Assembly (NCBI GenBank): GCA_019313025.1
Contig: JAFDCA010000612.1
Span: 1 to 14,311 of the forward strand
Length of the DNA: 14,311 nucleotides
Reading direction: 5' to 3'
Source: Deltaproteobacteria bacterium
Lineage (GTDB): Bacteria > Desulfobacterota > Desulfobacteria > Desulfobacterales > UBA11574
Under the pieces are notes generated by a model, which had not been told where the DNA came from, made no database searches, and saw nothing but the letters and a program-made list of their open reading frames with translations. Both the position numbers and the translations under genes were made by a program. Below are positions 1-7,584 of the stretch, piece after piece. Each line of letters begins with the position of its first letter. Position 1 is the first letter of the stretch.

Positions 1-61
1 CGGGGAAGTGAAGGTATTCTGTCAATTATATAAAATTACCGGAGCAATGCGACGCCATAAC

Positions 62-126
62 TTTAGCTCACTTTAAACTCTTGTCCGCTGATGCACTGTG
101 GCGGATTAGTTCACTTCAAACTCTTG
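62..126. repeat. Imperfect direct repeat pair flanking a small hairpin
   Basis: Two 22-nt copies, at 62-83 and 105-126, agree at 19 of 22 positions; both contain a TCACTTYAAACTCTTG core. The 21 nt between them form a small hairpin (TCCGC at 84-88 with GCGGA at 101-105). The arrangement is repeat-hairpin-repeat just downstream of the surA stop codon. No protein-coding reading is apparent. It may be the edge of a dispersed intergenic repeat family; only one occurrence is present here, so that is inference. Confidence 0.6.
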
Positions 127-132
127 CAGCGA

Positions 133-154
133 TTCTTCAGTCAGAGCCGAAGAA
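133..154 (-). terminator. Weak hairpin just after the surA stop
   Basis: TTCTTC (133-138) and GAAGAA (149-154) form a 6-bp stem with a 10-nt loop, starting 2 nt after the surA TAG on the minus strand. No U-tract follows it, so it is at best a weak or Rho-assisted 3' end, and it may simply be an mRNA 3'-stabilising hairpin. Confidence 0.25.
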
Positions 155-156
155 CT

Positions 157-1170
157 CTACTGGATGATTTTGATAACGGATTGTTTCCGCAAATCTTCAA
201 TCCATGTCTGATATCTTTTATCAATGCTTTCATTAAAAAGTTTACGTTCAATTTCCGGTGAAACCTCCTCAAGCGTCTTTCCTTGAGCACTTGATATCTT
301 TTCTATAAAAAAAATCTGATATCCTTGATCTGTATCGAGTACGGAAGTAAACTCACCAGGCTTTATTTTTTCTATTGCCTCTTGAAGTTGAGGTGATAAG
401 GAATCGAATTCGAACTCACCCAAATTTCCGCCATCAGAAGCCGCCGGTGATTCTGAATGCTTTGCCGCCAGGACTTCAAAAGATTCTCCTGCTTTTAACT
501 TTTCCAGGATCTCAATCATTCTTGCTTTAATCTCAAGTTTCTCTTTTGTCCCCGAAAACAGTGGAACTCTCATAATAATATTGCGAAGATGATATTTTTG
601 TTTTCCTCTATACTCTTCGATATGTTTTTCATAATAGGCTTTGATGTCTTCTTTGGTAATTACGATCTTCGATTTAACTTTGAGATTAACGAGCTTCGTT
701 CTGAGTATCTGGTCTTTGATGCTTTTGCGATACTCTTCCATGGTGATCCCGTCTTTGGCCAATGCTGCCCTAAACTGTTCGTCTGTGAGATAATTTGTCT
801 CTTTAATCCGTTCAATGGTTTGATCGATCTGCTCTTCGCCGATGTTGACATTTGAACGCTTTATCTCCTGATCTTCAATTTTCTGATTGATAAGGCGGTC
901 AAGCATATCCTTTCTGACATTATAAAGCAGTGTTTGCTCTTTCTCGGGCGGATATCCAAGTGACCGGATTTTTTCCGTGTAAGGTTTAAGCATACTATTG
1001 AGCTCGATAAGTGTGATAACCTCATCATTGACGATGGCAACAATACGATCAACAATTTCTGCACACTTGGAATTGATAATTAACGGAAAACCAAACAGAC
1101 AAAAAATTAACGTATATATTAAACAGTAAATTGATTTTATATAAATTTTTTTAAAGGACCTATTATTCAT
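157..1170 (-). CDS. surA: SurA-type periplasmic chaperone / parvulin peptidyl-prolyl isomerase
   Basis: 337-residue exported folding factor that would help outer-membrane proteins cross the periplasm. Residues 1-36 form a basic, then strongly hydrophobic, signal segment that probably ends near SKCA-E. Residues 37-175 are the SurA N-terminal chaperone domain, opening with EIVDRIVAIVNDEVIT, the family hallmark. Residues 191-292 are one parvulin rotamase domain (HLRNIIM; SESPAASDGGNLGEF; LSPQLQEAIEKIKPGE; GYQIFFIEK). A C-terminal helix and strand (YQTWIEDLRKQSVIKI) return to the chaperone core. E. coli SurA has two parvulin domains; this protein has one, as is common in Desulfobacterota. The ATG at 1170 places the signal segment correctly, though the ribosome binding site is weak. 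It follows the lipoprotein gene by 21 nt, so the two are probably co-transcribed. Confidence 0.92.
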   Translation of the reverse strand: MNNRSFKKIYIKSIYCLIYTLIFCLFGFPLIINSKCAEIVDRIVAIVNDEVITLIELNSMLKPYTEKIRSLGYPPEKEQTLLYNVRKDMLDRLINQKIEDQEIKRSNVNIGEEQIDQTIERIKETNYLTDEQFRAALAKDGITMEEYRKSIKDQILRTKLVNLKVKSKIVITKEDIKAYYEKHIEEYRGKQKYHLRNIIMRVPLFSGTKEKLEIKARMIEILEKLKAGESFEVLAAKHSESPAASDGGNLGEFEFDSLSPQLQEAIEKIKPGEFTSVLDTDQGYQIFFIEKISSAQGKTLEEVSPEIERKLFNESIDKRYQTWIEDLRKQSVIKIIQ

Positions 1171-1191
1171 TCCAACGAACCATGAATTGTT

Positions 1192-1884
1192 TTACAAACC
1201 ATTCATTTTTTCCAGCTCTTTTTTGTTTATTTCAACATCGTATTTGTTTTTAAGTGTTTTTATCCACGATGCATACGCTTTTTCCATCTTCTCTTTGCGC
1301 AATATTTTTATGATGTTGTTGTTCATATCTTTCGACAACGCTGGCACATCAGGTGAGGTGTTGTCGTCTTTGAAGTGTTCCTCATAATATTTGGATATGT
1401 CATCATGTGCGATTTCGATCTTATCCCCCAGCTCTTGTGTAATCACTTTCTCCATTAGCAAACGAATCTTTAATCCGTCTTTCCAAGATTTGTAAGGAAT
1501 CGCATACTCAAGCATTATTTCATGGAATACATTATCGGGATAATCCATTTTTATATCTCTCAAGGCCTTTTCGACCTGAGAATCTGATATCGTAATGTCG
1601 AGTTCTTCAGCCCTTTCAAGAAGAATCATCTCCTCGGTTATCTGTTGAATAAGCCGAAGTCGAGCTTCCCGGGTTACATTAGGTTGCTGTAAAATATTGT
1701 GCGGATATGCATTTTTGGCGATTTCAAAAGCCTTGTTGAAATCAGCCACAGTTATTGTCCTGTCCCCGACTTTGATAAAATATTCATCCTTTTGTTTGTA
1801 CCCCAGATCAGAGCACCCGGTAAAAACATGCCCACTCCACAAAAAACAAATTATAAAAATAAATTTAATAGAATACCTTGTCAT
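1192..1884 (-). CDS. SurA-N-type lipoprotein lacking the parvulin domain
   Basis: 230 residues. The N-terminus is a short basic/hydrophobic signal followed by VFTGC-SDLG, a lipobox with Cys24 as the predicted lipidation site, so the protein is probably membrane-anchored in the periplasm. Residues about 36-165 resemble the SurA N-terminal chaperone domain (VGDRTITVADFNKAFE; RLRLIQQITEEMILLERAEELDITISDSQVEKAL). After the IEIAHDDISKYYEEHF segment, where a parvulin domain normally begins, there are only some 30 linker residues. The protein then goes straight to the C-terminal SurA-core helix (AYASWIKTLKNKYDVEI). It therefore looks like a SurA/PpiC family member with the isomerase domain excised, keeping only the chaperone cradle. 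Between mfd and surA in the same direction, it is probably a partner or paralogue of SurA. No strong ribosome binding site precedes the ATG. Confidence 0.82.
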   Translation of the reverse strand: MTRYSIKFIFIICFLWSGHVFTGCSDLGYKQKDEYFIKVGDRTITVADFNKAFEIAKNAYPHNILQQPNVTREARLRLIQQITEEMILLERAEELDITISDSQVEKALRDIKMDYPDNVFHEIMLEYAIPYKSWKDGLKIRLLMEKVITQELGDKIEIAHDDISKYYEEHFKDDNTSPDVPALSKDMNNNIIKILRKEKMEKAYASWIKTLKNKYDVEINKKELEKMNGL

Positions 1885-1941
1885 CAGAAATCATAATATT
1901 TCGTCTGCAAATACAAACTATCTCCTAAATCTCTTAAATTT

Positions 1942-3237
1942 TTAGCTATTAACACGTTGCATCATATCTTTCAAGATGTTTTTAGTCTGAGATATAAGAA
2001 AGGATGTATTCCCCTTTTTCAGTTTCACCTTCAAAATATGATCCGGTGTAATTTCAAACCGATCTCGTTCTGAAAGAATCATATCTATAATTCCGGAAGG
2101 ATTTTTCTGGTGAGCTTGCGAAAAAGAGAGTAAAAGCTGCCTTCCTTTAAGATCGACCCGGCTGACGCCAGCCTTTATGGCCAACACCCTGAGCATAATT
2201 TTTAAAAGAAGATTTTCCGTTTCAGAGTTCAAACCACCAAATCTATCCATTAATTCCACCTTAAAATCGGCAATCTCATTCAACTCTGTCATTTTAGCAA
2301 GTCGACGATACGCCCAAAGACGCTGGTCGATATCGGCAATATAGAATTCGGGAATCGAAGCAGGCATATTAATGTTGATCTCCGGTTCAAGACTTTCCTG
2401 AACTTTTTCCCCTTTCAATTCTGCCATGGAGTTTTCCATCAGCTTGAGAAACATATCATAACCCACCGCAGCAATATGGCCGGATTGAGAAGCACCCAAA
2501 ATTGTTCCACCGCCTCTGATTTTTAAATCGCTCATGGCAATTTGAAAGCCCGAGCCGAGATCACTGTGTTCCATCAGAACCTTCAAACGTTTTTGAGCAT
2601 CTTTTCCCAACGTACTTTCCTTGGGTATGAAAAGATAGGCATAAGCCTGTTCATCCAGACGTCCGACACGACCGCGTAATTGATAAATCTGAGCAAGCCC
2701 GAATCTGTCTGCTCGATTGATCAGAATGGTATTGGCTGAAGGAATATCAAGTCCTGACTCTATTATGGTGGTGCACAGCAGCAAGTCTATCTCTTTATTC
2801 ATAAAACGCATCATTACATCCTCTAATTCATTCTCATCCATTCGGCCGTGAGCCACATCGAGTCTGACATTGGGTGCCAGTTCCTTCAGATGCTTTGCCA
2901 TTGCTCCTATGGTGTTAATATTATTATGAACAAAAAAAATCTGTCCCTTTCTGTCAAGTTCCTTTTGTATGGCATCGGAAATGACGGCGTCATTAAATTC
3001 AGAAATATAGGTGATAATCGATTTGCGATGCTCAGGGGGTGTTGAAATGATGCTGATATCCCGAACCCCCATCAGCGACATGTGAAGTGTTCTGGGTATT
3101 GGTGTGGCGGTTAAAGTCAAAACATCCACCGAACGCCTTATCTTTTTCAACTTTTCTTTATGTTTAACCCCAAAGCGTTGTTCTTCATCGAGGATTAAAA
3201 GTCCCAGATCTTTAAACATCACATCTTTCTGAATCAA
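1942..3237 (-). CDS. mfd: Mfd C-terminal part (second motor lobe, TRG motif, D7)
   Basis: 431 residues in frame after the TGA, if counted from a TTG at 3237; this start is arbitrary and family homology continues upstream to the stop codon. Motifs in order: LLILDEEQRFGVKHKE (Walker B/DEEQ), TATPIPRTLHMS (motif III), HNNINTIGAMAKHL, TTIIESGLDIPSANT (motif V) and QIYQLRGRVGR (motif VI). The translocation (TRG) segment follows (SDLGSGFQIAMSDLKIRGGGTILG, QSGHIAAVGYDMFLKLMEN), and then the D7 autoinhibitory domain from PEFYIADIDQRLWAYRRLA. No plausible ribosome binding site precedes the TTG, so independent translation of a useful protein is unlikely. Intact motifs throughout argue for recent interruption or a sequence error. 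Confidence 0.82.
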   Translation of the reverse strand: MIQKDVMFKDLGLLILDEEQRFGVKHKEKLKKIRRSVDVLTLTATPIPRTLHMSLMGVRDISIISTPPEHRKSIITYISEFNDAVISDAIQKELDRKGQIFFVHNNINTIGAMAKHLKELAPNVRLDVAHGRMDENELEDVMMRFMNKEIDLLLCTTIIESGLDIPSANTILINRADRFGLAQIYQLRGRVGRLDEQAYAYLFIPKESTLGKDAQKRLKVLMEHSDLGSGFQIAMSDLKIRGGGTILGASQSGHIAAVGYDMFLKLMENSMAELKGEKVQESLEPEININMPASIPEFYIADIDQRLWAYRRLAKMTELNEIADFKVELMDRFGGLNSETENLLLKIMLRVLAIKAGVSRVDLKGRQLLLSFSQAHQKNPSGIIDMILSERDRFEITPDHILKVKLKKGNTSFLISQTKNILKDMMQRVNS

Positions 3238-3294
3238 CCGATGTGTACCAATGACAATATCTATCTTTCCGGCTTTAAGATCAATGATAATGTT

Positions 3295-5454
3295 TCACAG
3301 AACCCTTAAATAACGAAACCTTCTCAAACATGCAATGTTAACCGGATATCTTTGGAACCGTTCTGAAAACGTCATAAAATGCTGTTCTGCAAGTACGGTC
3401 GTTGGTACAAGTACGGCGACCTGTTTACCATCGTTAACAGCCATCAAAGAGGCGCGAAGGGCAACTTCTGTTTTTCCGTATCCGACATCACCACATACCA
3501 ATCGGTCCATTGGAATTAGCGTTTTCATATCATTGAATACATCTTCGATGGCGCCAAGTTGGTCTGCTGTCTCTTCATAAGGGAAACCCATTTCAAAGTT
3601 CTTAAAGTCAACATCCAGTTCCCTGAAAGCATGCCCTCGGCTGACTTTACGTTCAGCATAGAGTTTTAAAAGTTCTCCGGCTATTTTTTCTGTTGATCTT
3701 TTTACTCTTTCTTTAACCCGTTCCCATGATTTACCGCCCATCTTGTCGAGAACCGGTTCGACGCCGTCCATGCCCATATATTTTTGGATCATACCCATAC
3801 GATCCACAGGCAAATATAGTTTATCGTCATCTTTATAAACAATCAGGAGGAAATCATTTTTCGATCCATTTAATGTTAATTCAACCAGCCCTTCATAACG
3901 TCCTATCCCGTGATCGACATGGACAACGAGGTCTCCTTTTCTCAAATTTTCAAATGCAAAAAGTTGGGTCCGAATTTGCTGCTCTGGTTTTATTTTTTGC
4001 CGGCGCTTTAATCCAAATATCTCATCCTCTGTGATAATCGCCAAAGATTCAGCCGGCCATACAAATCCCGAGGAAATCCGACCCAAGCAGACGAATGACT
4101 CCCCTTTGTTTTGTTTTATATCATCGAATCTATCAATACGCTTGAGATGAATACCATATGGGACTAACAGTGACACCAGTCTCTCGGCCTGTGTCCGAGA
4201 ACGGCAGACTATGAGTGTATTAATACCGGACAGTTTTTGATCATTGATCCAGTTGACCAGTGGAGAAAAAAAGTCTTTTTCCCGGCGACGTCCAAGCTCC
4301 AAGCTGACATCCATATTATCTTTCACTGAATGATGAAATTGCTTGAAAGGACGTTCATCAGACATGAGGGTTTTTGATACATGGAGCTTTTTAACGAAAA
4401 GCGTCTTTTTCTGATCAAATATCGCTTTGGTCTCCTTCCAGCTTAAATAAAGACGCTCGGGTTCAATACAAAGCCGTGATTCTTTTTGTGCAGCGTCAAA
4501 ACTTTTTGATGCCTGCAGCAGCGTTTGATCTGCAATATTTTCCAGTTCAGCAGGTTCAACCAAAATAAAAATTGTATTTTTCGGAACATAGTCGAAAAAA
4601 GAATCCAGATCAGGATAAATCAGAGGAATCAGACTCTCAATTCCAGGGAAAACACCCTCTTTTCTGATTCGACGGATCAATTCTCTTGCCCTGGTTACGG
4701 GAATATTTAGTTTGGATGATTGGTTTCTAATTCGATTGATGACCTGAGTGAGGTGGGTTGATTTGAGAATTGTTTCTCTAGCCGGCAGTATGACGGCTTC
4801 CCGAATGTTTTTGATGGTTCGTTGGGTGACTGCTGAAAAAAATCGAATGGACTCTACCGTATCACCAAAAAGTTCAATTCGTATCGGTTCTTTATAAAGT
4901 GGAGAAAAAATGTCAAGGATTCCTCCCCTTATGCTGAAATCTCCAGGCTCTTCAACCATCGATGATCGTTCATAACCACTGGATATAAGCTTGCTCACCA
5001 ATCGATCCCGATCGAGACCTTCCTCCACCATGACAAGTTCTGCATAGTCACAGAGTTCCTTTTTGGGCAAAATTCTTTGAATCAACGCCGATATGGTCGT
5101 CACGACCATGGACGGTACATCACCAACAATGAGTTGATAGAGCGACCTTATCCGTTTGGCTGCTGTTTCGCTGTGATACGAGAGATATTTAAAAGGTGTG
5201 ATATTGTATGGCGGAAAATAAATCAGAGGAGGACAGGGCCTTTGTGTAAAAAAATCTAGATCTTCTAAATATGTTTCCGCTTCTTTGATTGAAGGGGTGA
5301 TGACAACAACGGGCACCCTGTGTTTCATATGCAGACGGTTCGTAAAATATGCTTTTTCTGAACCGGAGAGTCCTGTGAAATTAATACCGGTGTCGCTGTA
5401 AGGACTCGTATCAAAAAGATATTTTAGTGATATTTTTTCTTGATTTTGATTCAT
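3295..5454 (-). CDS. mfd: Mfd N-terminal part (UvrB-like, RNAP-binding and first ATPase lobe)
   Basis: 719 residues up to the internal TGA. In order they hold the UvrB-homology/UvrA-binding module (about residues 20-340; FPPYNITPFKYLSYHSETAAKRIRSLYQL, SIRGGILDIFSP), the D3/D4 linker with the CarD-like RNA polymerase interaction domain at about 503-570 (KGDLVVHVDHGIGRYEGL), and the start of the translocase. Walker A is GDVGYGKTE at about 655, followed by VLVPTTVLAEQHF. The final five residues after RRFR are non-family sequence. On its own this product would keep polymerase and UvrA contacts but lack the second half of the motor. No Shine-Dalgarno sequence is seen before the ATG; a GGGCGAAGCCC hairpin lies about 25 nt upstream. 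Confidence 0.85.
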   Translation of the reverse strand: MNQNQEKISLKYLFDTSPYSDTGINFTGLSGSEKAYFTNRLHMKHRVPVVVITPSIKEAETYLEDLDFFTQRPCPPLIYFPPYNITPFKYLSYHSETAAKRIRSLYQLIVGDVPSMVVTTISALIQRILPKKELCDYAELVMVEEGLDRDRLVSKLISSGYERSSMVEEPGDFSIRGGILDIFSPLYKEPIRIELFGDTVESIRFFSAVTQRTIKNIREAVILPARETILKSTHLTQVINRIRNQSSKLNIPVTRARELIRRIRKEGVFPGIESLIPLIYPDLDSFFDYVPKNTIFILVEPAELENIADQTLLQASKSFDAAQKESRLCIEPERLYLSWKETKAIFDQKKTLFVKKLHVSKTLMSDERPFKQFHHSVKDNMDVSLELGRRREKDFFSPLVNWINDQKLSGINTLIVCRSRTQAERLVSLLVPYGIHLKRIDRFDDIKQNKGESFVCLGRISSGFVWPAESLAIITEDEIFGLKRRQKIKPEQQIRTQLFAFENLRKGDLVVHVDHGIGRYEGLVELTLNGSKNDFLLIVYKDDDKLYLPVDRMGMIQKYMGMDGVEPVLDKMGGKSWERVKERVKRSTEKIAGELLKLYAERKVSRGHAFRELDVDFKNFEMGFPYEETADQLGAIEDVFNDMKTLIPMDRLVCGDVGYGKTEVALRASLMAVNDGKQVAVLVPTTVLAEQHFMTFSERFQRYPVNIACLRRFRYLRVL

Positions 5455-5479
5455 AAACAAAGTAGTTAATTTCAAAGTC

Positions 5480-5492
5480 AGGGCTTCGCCCT
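5480..5492 (-). promoter_or_regulatory. Small hairpin in the mfd leader
   Basis: AGGGC-TTC-GCCCT is a perfect 5-bp inverted repeat about 25 nt before the mfd start codon. There is no U-tract. It could influence initiation in a leader that lacks a recognisable Shine-Dalgarno sequence; any function is inference. Confidence 0.25.
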
Positions 5493-5493
5493 C

Positions 5494-5627
5494 ATTGAAC
5501 CAATGGAATGATGAAATAATGGAGTTTTGGGCTGATTGTACAATTTTTGTTGACGACAAAATAAAAAATGGATCACATCCTTTTGGAAACCAACCTTCCA
5601 ACCATCCAATATTCCATTATTCCATAC
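5494..5627. repeat. Low-complexity TTCCA/ATGG-rich tract upstream of mfd
   Basis: The spacer contains many near-copies of TTCCA/CCATT units, densest at 5590-5622 (CCTTCCAACCATCCAATATTCCATTATTCCAT read in two halves) and again as AATGGAATGATGAAATAATGG near 5502-5522. The open frame running through it to 5601 has no Mfd-family similarity, so the tract is treated as non-coding. It resembles quasi-repetitive intergenic DNA rather than a gene. Confidence 0.4.
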
Positions 5628-5704
5628 TCGAGGCAAGTGTTTAAGCCTCAAAAAAATGTTCCATATTTTAATTAGGTTGTAGAAATTCCGAGACGTTTAA
5701 TCAT

Positions 5705-5780
5705 GCCGGCGTAGCTCACTCGGTAGAGCAGCTGATTCGTAATCAGCAGGTAGGCGGTTCGAATCCGCCCGTCGGCTCCA
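5705..5780 (+). tRNA. tRNA-Thr (anticodon CGU)
   Basis: 76 nt with encoded CCA. The acceptor stem is GCCGGCG with CGTCGGC (one G-T pair), the D-arm is GCTC-ACTCGGTA-GAGC, the anticodon arm is GCTGA-TTCGTAA-TCAGC giving anticodon CGT (reads ACG, threonine), and the T-arm is GGCGG-TTCGAAT-CCGCC. All positions form a canonical cloverleaf. It stands alone between mfd and the PurD-like gene, divergent from mfd. No integrase or attachment-site duplication is visible nearby, and no clear intrinsic terminator follows. Confidence 0.97.
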
Positions 5781-5939
5781 CCTTTGAGGGGTTTTCATCA
5801 TCTATTTTGGAAATCCTTTTTATTTCTTGCCTTTACAATTAGGTATTTCTTCAAATCGCTATAACCCAATTCGTATTATTGTGCAACCGGCGTTTATGAT
5901 CCGGTAAAAGACTTTTTGCCAAAAATAAAAGGAGATATT

Positions 5940-7448
5940 GTGAGTTATAAAATTGGATTTGCAGGAACCGACGGAAGAACTCTTCTCAGCGCTTTGGTTG
6001 TCTCCACAGCTACAAGTGAACATTATGAGGATGATTTTCAGGGAGTGGTTATCCGAGGGATGCCGGCCATGCCTCCATTTTCAATGACCATGAAATGGCC
6101 GGTGAATTTCATTCCAACGACGGATAACTCCAAAGAAAGCTATGCCGCCTCGATTATCGAAGCTTTAGAAAATGGATCCATCGACTGCGTAATGCCGATG
6201 CCTGAAGATTTGCTGCTCGGTGGTTTGGTGGATGAACTTGAAAGTGCCGGTTTTCTCGATCGAATCATCGGATTTAGCCAAGAAAGTGCATTCATTGAAG
6301 GTGACAAGATCGCCTGTAAATATCTATGTCGTCAATATGGCATTCCAGTTGCAGACCAATGGTATGAAGTTGACGCCCGAAATTACGAAAAAGTATTAAA
6401 AATCTGCCTCAACCTCATCGACGAATTCGGAGGCGCAGTTCTAAAATATCCTTATAGCGCCGGCGGCAAAGGTTCCCGTATTATTTTAAACGCTTGGGAA
6501 ATCAAAGAAGTATATGACACACTCATCAAAGATTATAAGAAGAATTATAAACGGCTTTTCGGAAAAAAATCAAAATGGCCGCTCCTTATCGAATCAAGAA
6601 TGTCAGGGGTGGAAATATCGTTTAACATTTTGATTGACAAAAACGGACATTTCCAAATTCTTCCCACATCCATGGATTATCCGGAGCGTTTTCCAGGACC
6701 TGCCAGTAAAGACAATCCAATTACCGGTGGAATGGGCAGTATATCGCCCCATCCCATGGAAACACCCGATCTTTTCGAAATGGCAGCCGAAAATATCGTA
6801 AAACCCCTGATAAAAGCCTTGAAAGAAAAAAATTTCTTACGCCCATGCCTGGTGTACCCCGGCTGCTTTTTGACTTTTGACGAAAATATGGTGCCAACCA
6901 GAATTCGAGTTTGTGAAATAAACATTCGACCTCCGGAACCCGAATGGCAACCGATTGTTCGCAGAATAAGAAACCTGGGAGCGCTGATTAAAGCCACTCT
7001 TGAAGGCAATTTAAACAAAGTGGCACCGGAAGTTCGATCAGAACAAATATCTATCTGTACGGCTTTGGTTACCGGGCCTGGCGGCCCCCAAAGCCAAAAA
7101 GGATATCCAGGCTCTTGTACGAAGGGAGAACCCGTCTATATTGATTTTGACTATCTGAAGAAAAAAAAGATCCAGGTGATTCCCTCTGCCATGACTTATT
7201 CAGAAGAAGATAAGCTTTTTAAATCAGATGGCAGCAGGGTTGTATATTGCAATGTTAATGCGACTGTTAAAACCGGAGAAAGTAAGGCACGAATGGCTGA
7301 ACAGCTGCGCAAAAAAGTATTGACAGCTTTTGAAAATGGTAAAATAAGGGTTATACCCCGTGAAAATCCTGAAGGAAATCGGTTAGATTTGCGAAATGAT
7401 ATCGGGAACCATTTCGATATCGCCGAAGAACTGCTCCAACCAAAATAG
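5940..7448 (+). CDS. PurD-like ATP-grasp ligase (diverged phosphoribosylamine-glycine ligase family)
   Basis: 502 residues from the GTG at 5940, chosen because AAAGGAGA lies 5-7 nt upstream; an earlier in-frame TTG at 5916 has no such site. The fold order follows PurD: a preATP-grasp domain (1-115), the ATP-grasp entry (IEGDKIACKYLCRQYGIP, 119-136), a glycine-rich loop (KYPYSAGGKGSRI, 169-181), MSGVEISFNIL (221-231), the ITGGMGSISPHP signature (261-272), a metal-binding stretch (CEINIRPPEPEWQ, 325-337) and a C-terminal cap with GYPGSCTKGEPV (388-399), matching the PurD YPGxYxKG motif. Differences from true PurD (about 425 residues) are notable. The GxGGREHAL nucleotide loop is replaced by FAGTDGRTLLSALV, RFGDPETQ becomes RPPEPEWQ, and the protein is longer. 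It is isolated from other purine genes. It may form an amide or peptide-like bond on another substrate; the reaction is unknown. Confidence 0.75.
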   Translation: MSYKIGFAGTDGRTLLSALVVSTATSEHYEDDFQGVVIRGMPAMPPFSMTMKWPVNFIPTTDNSKESYAASIIEALENGSIDCVMPMPEDLLLGGLVDELESAGFLDRIIGFSQESAFIEGDKIACKYLCRQYGIPVADQWYEVDARNYEKVLKICLNLIDEFGGAVLKYPYSAGGKGSRIILNAWEIKEVYDTLIKDYKKNYKRLFGKKSKWPLLIESRMSGVEISFNILIDKNGHFQILPTSMDYPERFPGPASKDNPITGGMGSISPHPMETPDLFEMAAENIVKPLIKALKEKNFLRPCLVYPGCFLTFDENMVPTRIRVCEINIRPPEPEWQPIVRRIRNLGALIKATLEGNLNKVAPEVRSEQISICTALVTGPGGPQSQKGYPGSCTKGEPVYIDFDYLKKKKIQVIPSAMTYSEEDKLFKSDGSRVVYCNVNATVKTGESKARMAEQLRKKVLTAFENGKIRVIPRENPEGNRLDLRNDIGNHFDIAEELLQPK

Positions 7449-7522
7449 TCTTGTAAGATAAGGATGTTCTATCCACCATCAATAAAAATTTATAATAACA
7501 TAAAGTTTTTAGCTTAACCATC

Positions 7523-7558
7523 TTGACAAATAGAACTGTTTTATCATACCGATATAAT
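7523..7558 (+). promoter_or_regulatory. Candidate sigma-70 promoter for the small ORF-ihfA unit
   Basis: A perfect TATAAT at 7553-7558 lies 13 nt before the AGGAGG of the small ORF. A perfect TTGACA at 7523-7528 lies upstream, but the 24-nt spacer is too long for a standard pair. The better-spaced -35 (TAGAAC, 16 nt from the -10) is weak. The -10 is convincing; the -35 assignment is uncertain. Confidence 0.45.
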
Positions 7559-7584
7559 AGACCAAAACATGAGGAGGAAATTGA

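Larger units (their letters stand above)
1942..5454 (-). pseudogene. mfd: mfd, transcription-repair coupling factor, interrupted by an in-frame TGA
   Basis: Mfd is the ATP-driven DNA translocase that removes stalled RNA polymerase from lesions and recruits UvrA. From the ATG at 5454 the frame runs 1171 codons to 1942, the normal family length, broken only by a TGA at 3297-3295 (codon 720). Both sides of the stop are in the same frame and align with Mfd. From the conserved RFR (E. coli RFRSAKEQTQIL...GKIDILIGTH) to GKIDIVIGTH the residue count equals that of E. coli. The roughly seven codons around the stop (YLRVL-stop-N) do not match the family, however. The +2 frame there reads FKGSVKH, which is somewhat more family-like, so two compensating frame errors are possible. 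This could be a recent pseudogene, a sequencing or assembly error, or suppressed TGA; the gene otherwise shows no decay. An alternative upstream start at 5601 would add 49 residues of non-family, repeat-like sequence and is rejected. Confidence 0.85.

Noticed and set aside
3295..3297. TGA in mfd as a selenocysteine codon
   Set aside because: Mfd is not a known selenoprotein family, the position corresponds to a non-catalytic residue, and flanking codons are also off-family, which recoding would not explain.
5455..5601. mfd start at 5601 giving 49 extra N-terminal residues
   Set aside because: The extension has no Mfd similarity, arises from low-complexity DNA, and the ATG at 5454 gives the normal family length.
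5705..5780. tRNA-Thr as an integration site for a genomic island
   Set aside because: No integrase, no repeated tRNA 3' end and no mobile genes are present in the flanking sequence.
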